Positions 62,025-64,000 of a stretch of 64,000 nt of DNA are shown here, piece after piece; the stretch's first letter is position 1, and each line of letters starts with the position of its first letter. The notes under the pieces were generated by a model. It did no database searches and had not been told where the DNA came from. It saw only the letters and a list, made by a program, of their open reading frames with translations. This stretch comes from CALOCN01 sp942491735. Its GTDB lineage: Bacteria > Eisenbacteria > RBG-16-71-46 > JABDJR01. The translations under genes and the position numbers were made by a program. The stretch lies in assembly GCA_942491735.1 (NCBI GenBank), contig CALOCN010000014.1, positions 3,038,001 through 3,102,000 of the forward strand, read 5' to 3'.

Positions 62025-62438
62025 TCAGCTCGTTCGCGGCAGGAAGACGGAGAGTGTTCGTTGACTGAGAACCTCGCGAACCGCTGTCGCAATCTCTCGG
62101 CTGGTCTCAGCTAAACCCTCCTGCACCATGGGCATAGAGGACGATCCGGGCGCTGGATTCGGAACGGGATGGCCGGTGACGCTCCCATGGACGGCCTCGA
62201 AGATATCGAGGAATGTCACGGAGTCGGGAGATTGAGCCATTCGAAACCCGCCCGCCGGACCCGAGATGCTGGTCAGAATCCCGGCGCGGACCAATGCTTG
62301 AAGGACCTTCAGGAGAGTATCCCCGGAAACATTCAATACCGCGGCCAATTCCCGTCTGCGTACCGGTCTCTCGCTGGTGTGCGCGGCCAAGTAGGTTGCA
62401 GCAGCTATGCCCAGCGTCGCCGCCCGAGTCATTCTCAT
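62025..62438 (-). CDS. Rrf2-family transcriptional regulator without cysteines (137 aa)
   Basis: The winged-helix region MRMTRAATLGIAAATYLAAHTSERPVRRRELAAVLNVSGDTLLKVLQALVRAGILTSISGPAGGF is characteristic of Rrf2/IscR/NsrR proteins, read in pieces. No cysteine occurs in the chain, so it cannot bind an Fe-S cluster through Cys ligands as IscR or NsrR do. It ends in an 'effector' part that gives no further clue. ATG at 62438. Confidence 0.8.
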   Translation of the reverse strand: MRMTRAATLGIAAATYLAAHTSERPVRRRELAAVLNVSGDTLLKVLQALVRAGILTSISGPAGGFRMAQSPDSVTFLDIFEAVHGSVTGHPVPNPAPGSSSMPMVQEGLAETSREIATAVREVLSQRTLSVFLPRTS

Positions 62439-62805
62439 GGATGTTGTTCTCGTTGTGTGATCGACTGGATGGTGAGTCGGAAATGTTTGATCCACTTGCC
62501 ACCAAGAGGGAGTGATCATAACGCTTCTACGCAAATCGAAGGCAAGTGTCAAGGGCCGAGAGGGTTTTCGATAGATCCTTTCACTCTCTTTTCTTCGCTA
62601 TTGTCGCAGGACCAATCCTGCTACACACCTGAGAGTGTAAGCACACCTACAGACTGCGGTTTGCCACTCCGGGCCTTCTCACATTGCCTGTCCTCGCCAT
62701 CGGGACGCTCTCAAGCTGAGGTCGCTTGACGGAATCTTCCTTCCGGCGCACACTCACCCTCCCCGTTCGCTCATCTCCCGCGCGCCCCCGCCAGGAGCGA
62801 ACCGC
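62439..62805. other. Divergent intergenic region, Rrf2 gene and comM
   Basis: 367 bases. The Rrf2 promoter (62524-62552) is the only signal I trust. On the right, AGGAG precedes the comM start. CACTCTC and GAGAGTG near 62583 and 62632 form only a weak inverted repeat. No ORF or RNA gene is seen. Confidence 0.5.
62524..62552 (-). promoter_or_regulatory. Sigma-70-type promoter of the Rrf2 regulator gene
   Basis: On the minus strand, TTGACA (62552-62547) is a perfect -35 element. After 17 bases comes TAGAAG (62529-62524), four of six matches to the -10 consensus. The start would lie near 62517, leaving a leader of about 80 bases before the ATG at 62438. Confidence 0.6.
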
Positions 62806-64000
62806 ATGCTGGCCCGAGTCCGTACCATTGCCCTGTGGGGTCTCGACGTCGTCCCGGTCACGGTCGAGGTGGACGTGGGAGACGGCCTTCCCAAGACCCA
62901 TCTGGTGGGTCTCCCCGACAGCACCGTCCGCGAAAGCGAAGACCGTCTCATCGCCGCGTTCAAGCACTCCGGGATCGACCTGCCGGCCGGGCGGGTGACC
63001 ATCAATCTCTCCCCCACCGATCTGCGCAAGACCGGCTCGCACTACGATCTGCCGATCGCGGCCGCGCTCGGGTTGGCTTCCGGACGAGACCCCGCGGTCC
63101 CGGTGGAGGACCTTGTCTTTCTCGGGGAACTTGCCTTGGACGGCGCGGTACGTCCGGTGACCGGGGTGTTGCCCGCCGCGCGTTGGGCCCGCGAGCACGG
63201 CGCACGCGCCATCGTGGTGGCGGTGGGGAACGCGCCCGAGGCCGCCGCGGCCGGAGTTCCGGTGTGGCCGGTGCGGGACCTGAACGCTCTGTTCCGCGTG
63301 CTGTGGGAGGGCGAGACGCCACCCCGCGTCCCACCCATCGCCGTGGTGCCCCCGGCCCAGGGCGGGCAGGACCTTGCCGACGTGCGAGGCCAAGCCCCAG
63401 CCAAACGCGCCCTGGAAGTGGCGGCGGCGGGCGGGCACAACCTGCTCTTCATTGGCCCTCCCGGCTCGGGCAAGACGGTGCTGGCCCGCTGCGTGCCGGC
63501 GATCCACCCGGCGCTCGGCGATGCGGAGGCCCTGGAAGCGACCTGTATCTACTCCTGCGCGGGACTGCTGCGACCGGGCGACGGGTTGCTGCGTCGGCCC
63601 CCCTTCCGCGCCCCGCATCATCATGTGTCCGCGCCGGCCCTGGTGGGGGGAGGCACGACCCCACGCCCCGGCGAGGTGAGCCTGGCCCATCACGGCATGT
63701 TGTTCCTGGATGAGTTCGCGGAGTTCCGGCGGGACGCGCTCGAGGCCCTGCGCCAACCCCTTGAGGAAGGGCGCGCGGTGATCACCCGGGCCCGCTACAC
63801 CATGACTTTCCCCGCCCGTTTCACCCTGATCGCGGCCATGAACCCGTGCCCCTGCGGTTACGCCGGAGACTCGGTGCGTGCCTGCACCTGCAGCCCGTAC
63901 CAGGTGGAGCAGTACCGGCGGAAGATCTCGGGACCGCTCATGGATCGGATCGATCTGCAGATCGAGGTACCCCGGGTCGCGCCGGGTGATCTCTCCAGGT
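62806..64000 (+). CDS. comM: ComM-type Mg-chelatase-like AAA+ ATPase, C-terminus cut by window edge
   Basis: The first 398 residues are present. N-terminal Lon-like ChlI domain (VEVDVGDGLPKTHLVGLPD, NLSPTDLRKTGSHYDLPIAAALGL) is followed by the AAA+ domain with Walker A GPPGSGKT, HHHVSAPALVGGG, Walker B GMLFLDEFAEF and the zinc-type MNPCPCGYAGD...CTC cysteine cluster. ComM is a hexameric helicase that extends heteroduplexes during natural transformation. The start has AGGAG nine bases upstream. About 100 further residues would be expected beyond the right edge. Confidence 0.92.
   Translation, partial: MLARVRTIALWGLDVVPVTVEVDVGDGLPKTHLVGLPDSTVRESEDRLIAAFKHSGIDLPAGRVTINLSPTDLRKTGSHYDLPIAAALGLASGRDPAVPVEDLVFLGELALDGAVRPVTGVLPAARWAREHGARAIVVAVGNAPEAAAAGVPVWPVRDLNALFRVLWEGETPPRVPPIAVVPPAQGGQDLADVRGQAPAKRALEVAAAGGHNLLFIGPPGSGKTVLARCVPAIHPALGDAEALEATCIYSCAGLLRPGDGLLRRPPFRAPHHHVSAPALVGGGTTPRPGEVSLAHHGMLFLDEFAEFRRDALEALRQPLEEGRAVITRARYTMTFPARFTLIAAMNPCPCGYAGDSVRACTCSPYQVEQYRRKISGPLMDRIDLQIEVPRVAPGDLSR

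Overview
The window is one contiguous, high-GC, gene-dense stretch of a Gram-negative chromosome. Outer-membrane porins, lipoproteins, many Sec-secreted proteins, FlgD-like C-terminal domains on two large secreted proteins, M14 peptidases with EF-hand-like inserts and a Pup/UBact-type modifier together suggest an uncultivated lineage of the wider FCB group or a neighbour (Eisenbacteria, Krumholzibacteriota or Latescibacterota type). That placement is an inference from gene content only. I saw no rRNA, tRNA, CRISPR array, insertion sequence or phage gene.

Left edge (1-3830). A truncated sigma-54 activator gene (minus strand) diverges from a 67-residue protein ending Ser-Gly-Glu, whose tail resembles the Pup-like modifier UBact. 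It is followed by a Dop/PafA-type ligase/depupylase homologue that carries a long helical-repeat (TPR-like) C-terminal extension. A good -24/-12 sigma-54 promoter, an upstream inverted repeat, a structured 5' leader and a hairpin between the two genes complete the locus. No proteasome gene is nearby. This is the strongest candidate for an undescribed system here.

3836-18205. Two small secreted proteins with a related C-terminal tail; a coupled pair of M14 peptidase paralogues, one with its zinc ligands lost; an operon of type II DAHP synthase, DUF432 protein, MscS channel and CdaA-type diadenylate cyclase; a lipoprotein plus a beta-barrel protein; a multi-pass acyltransferase-like membrane protein; and a large LVIVD-repeat secreted protein.

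18329-25874 (minus strand). One respiratory operon: Rieske protein, cytochrome b, membrane-anchored octaheme HAO-like cytochrome, NapA, a tetraheme duplicated NapB, and an outer-membrane porin. Together they suggest quinol-driven nitrate and nitrite reduction, probably to ammonium. On the other strand, sdhCAB (26254-29604) encodes succinate dehydrogenase/fumarate reductase, followed by an FG-GAP/UnbV secreted protein.

32039-37849. The minus-strand suf operon (sufB, C, D, U, T, no sufS) diverges from a UbiA-type prenyltransferase.

37850-42528. An AT-richer island with an XRE regulator, a perfect 22-bp palindrome, and a four-gene operon in which every junction is a 4-base overlap: radical SAM protein, free-standing B3/B4 domain protein, methyltransferase and proline dehydrogenase. 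It looks like an uncharacterised amino-acid-modifying pathway.

42600-64000. Housekeeping: two TPR proteins, cyclophilin, cysteine desulfurase, MnmA and a GNAT-SRPBCC fusion in one operon; glycogen phosphorylase; ApaH; a lipoprotein / glycosidase-like / Ppx-GppA / CHAD operon; PEP carboxylase; a GAF-domain membrane protein with a small secreted protein; a cysteine-free Rrf2 regulator; and a ComM-type AAA+ protein cut by the right edge. All assignments rest on reading motifs by eye; no database search was possible.
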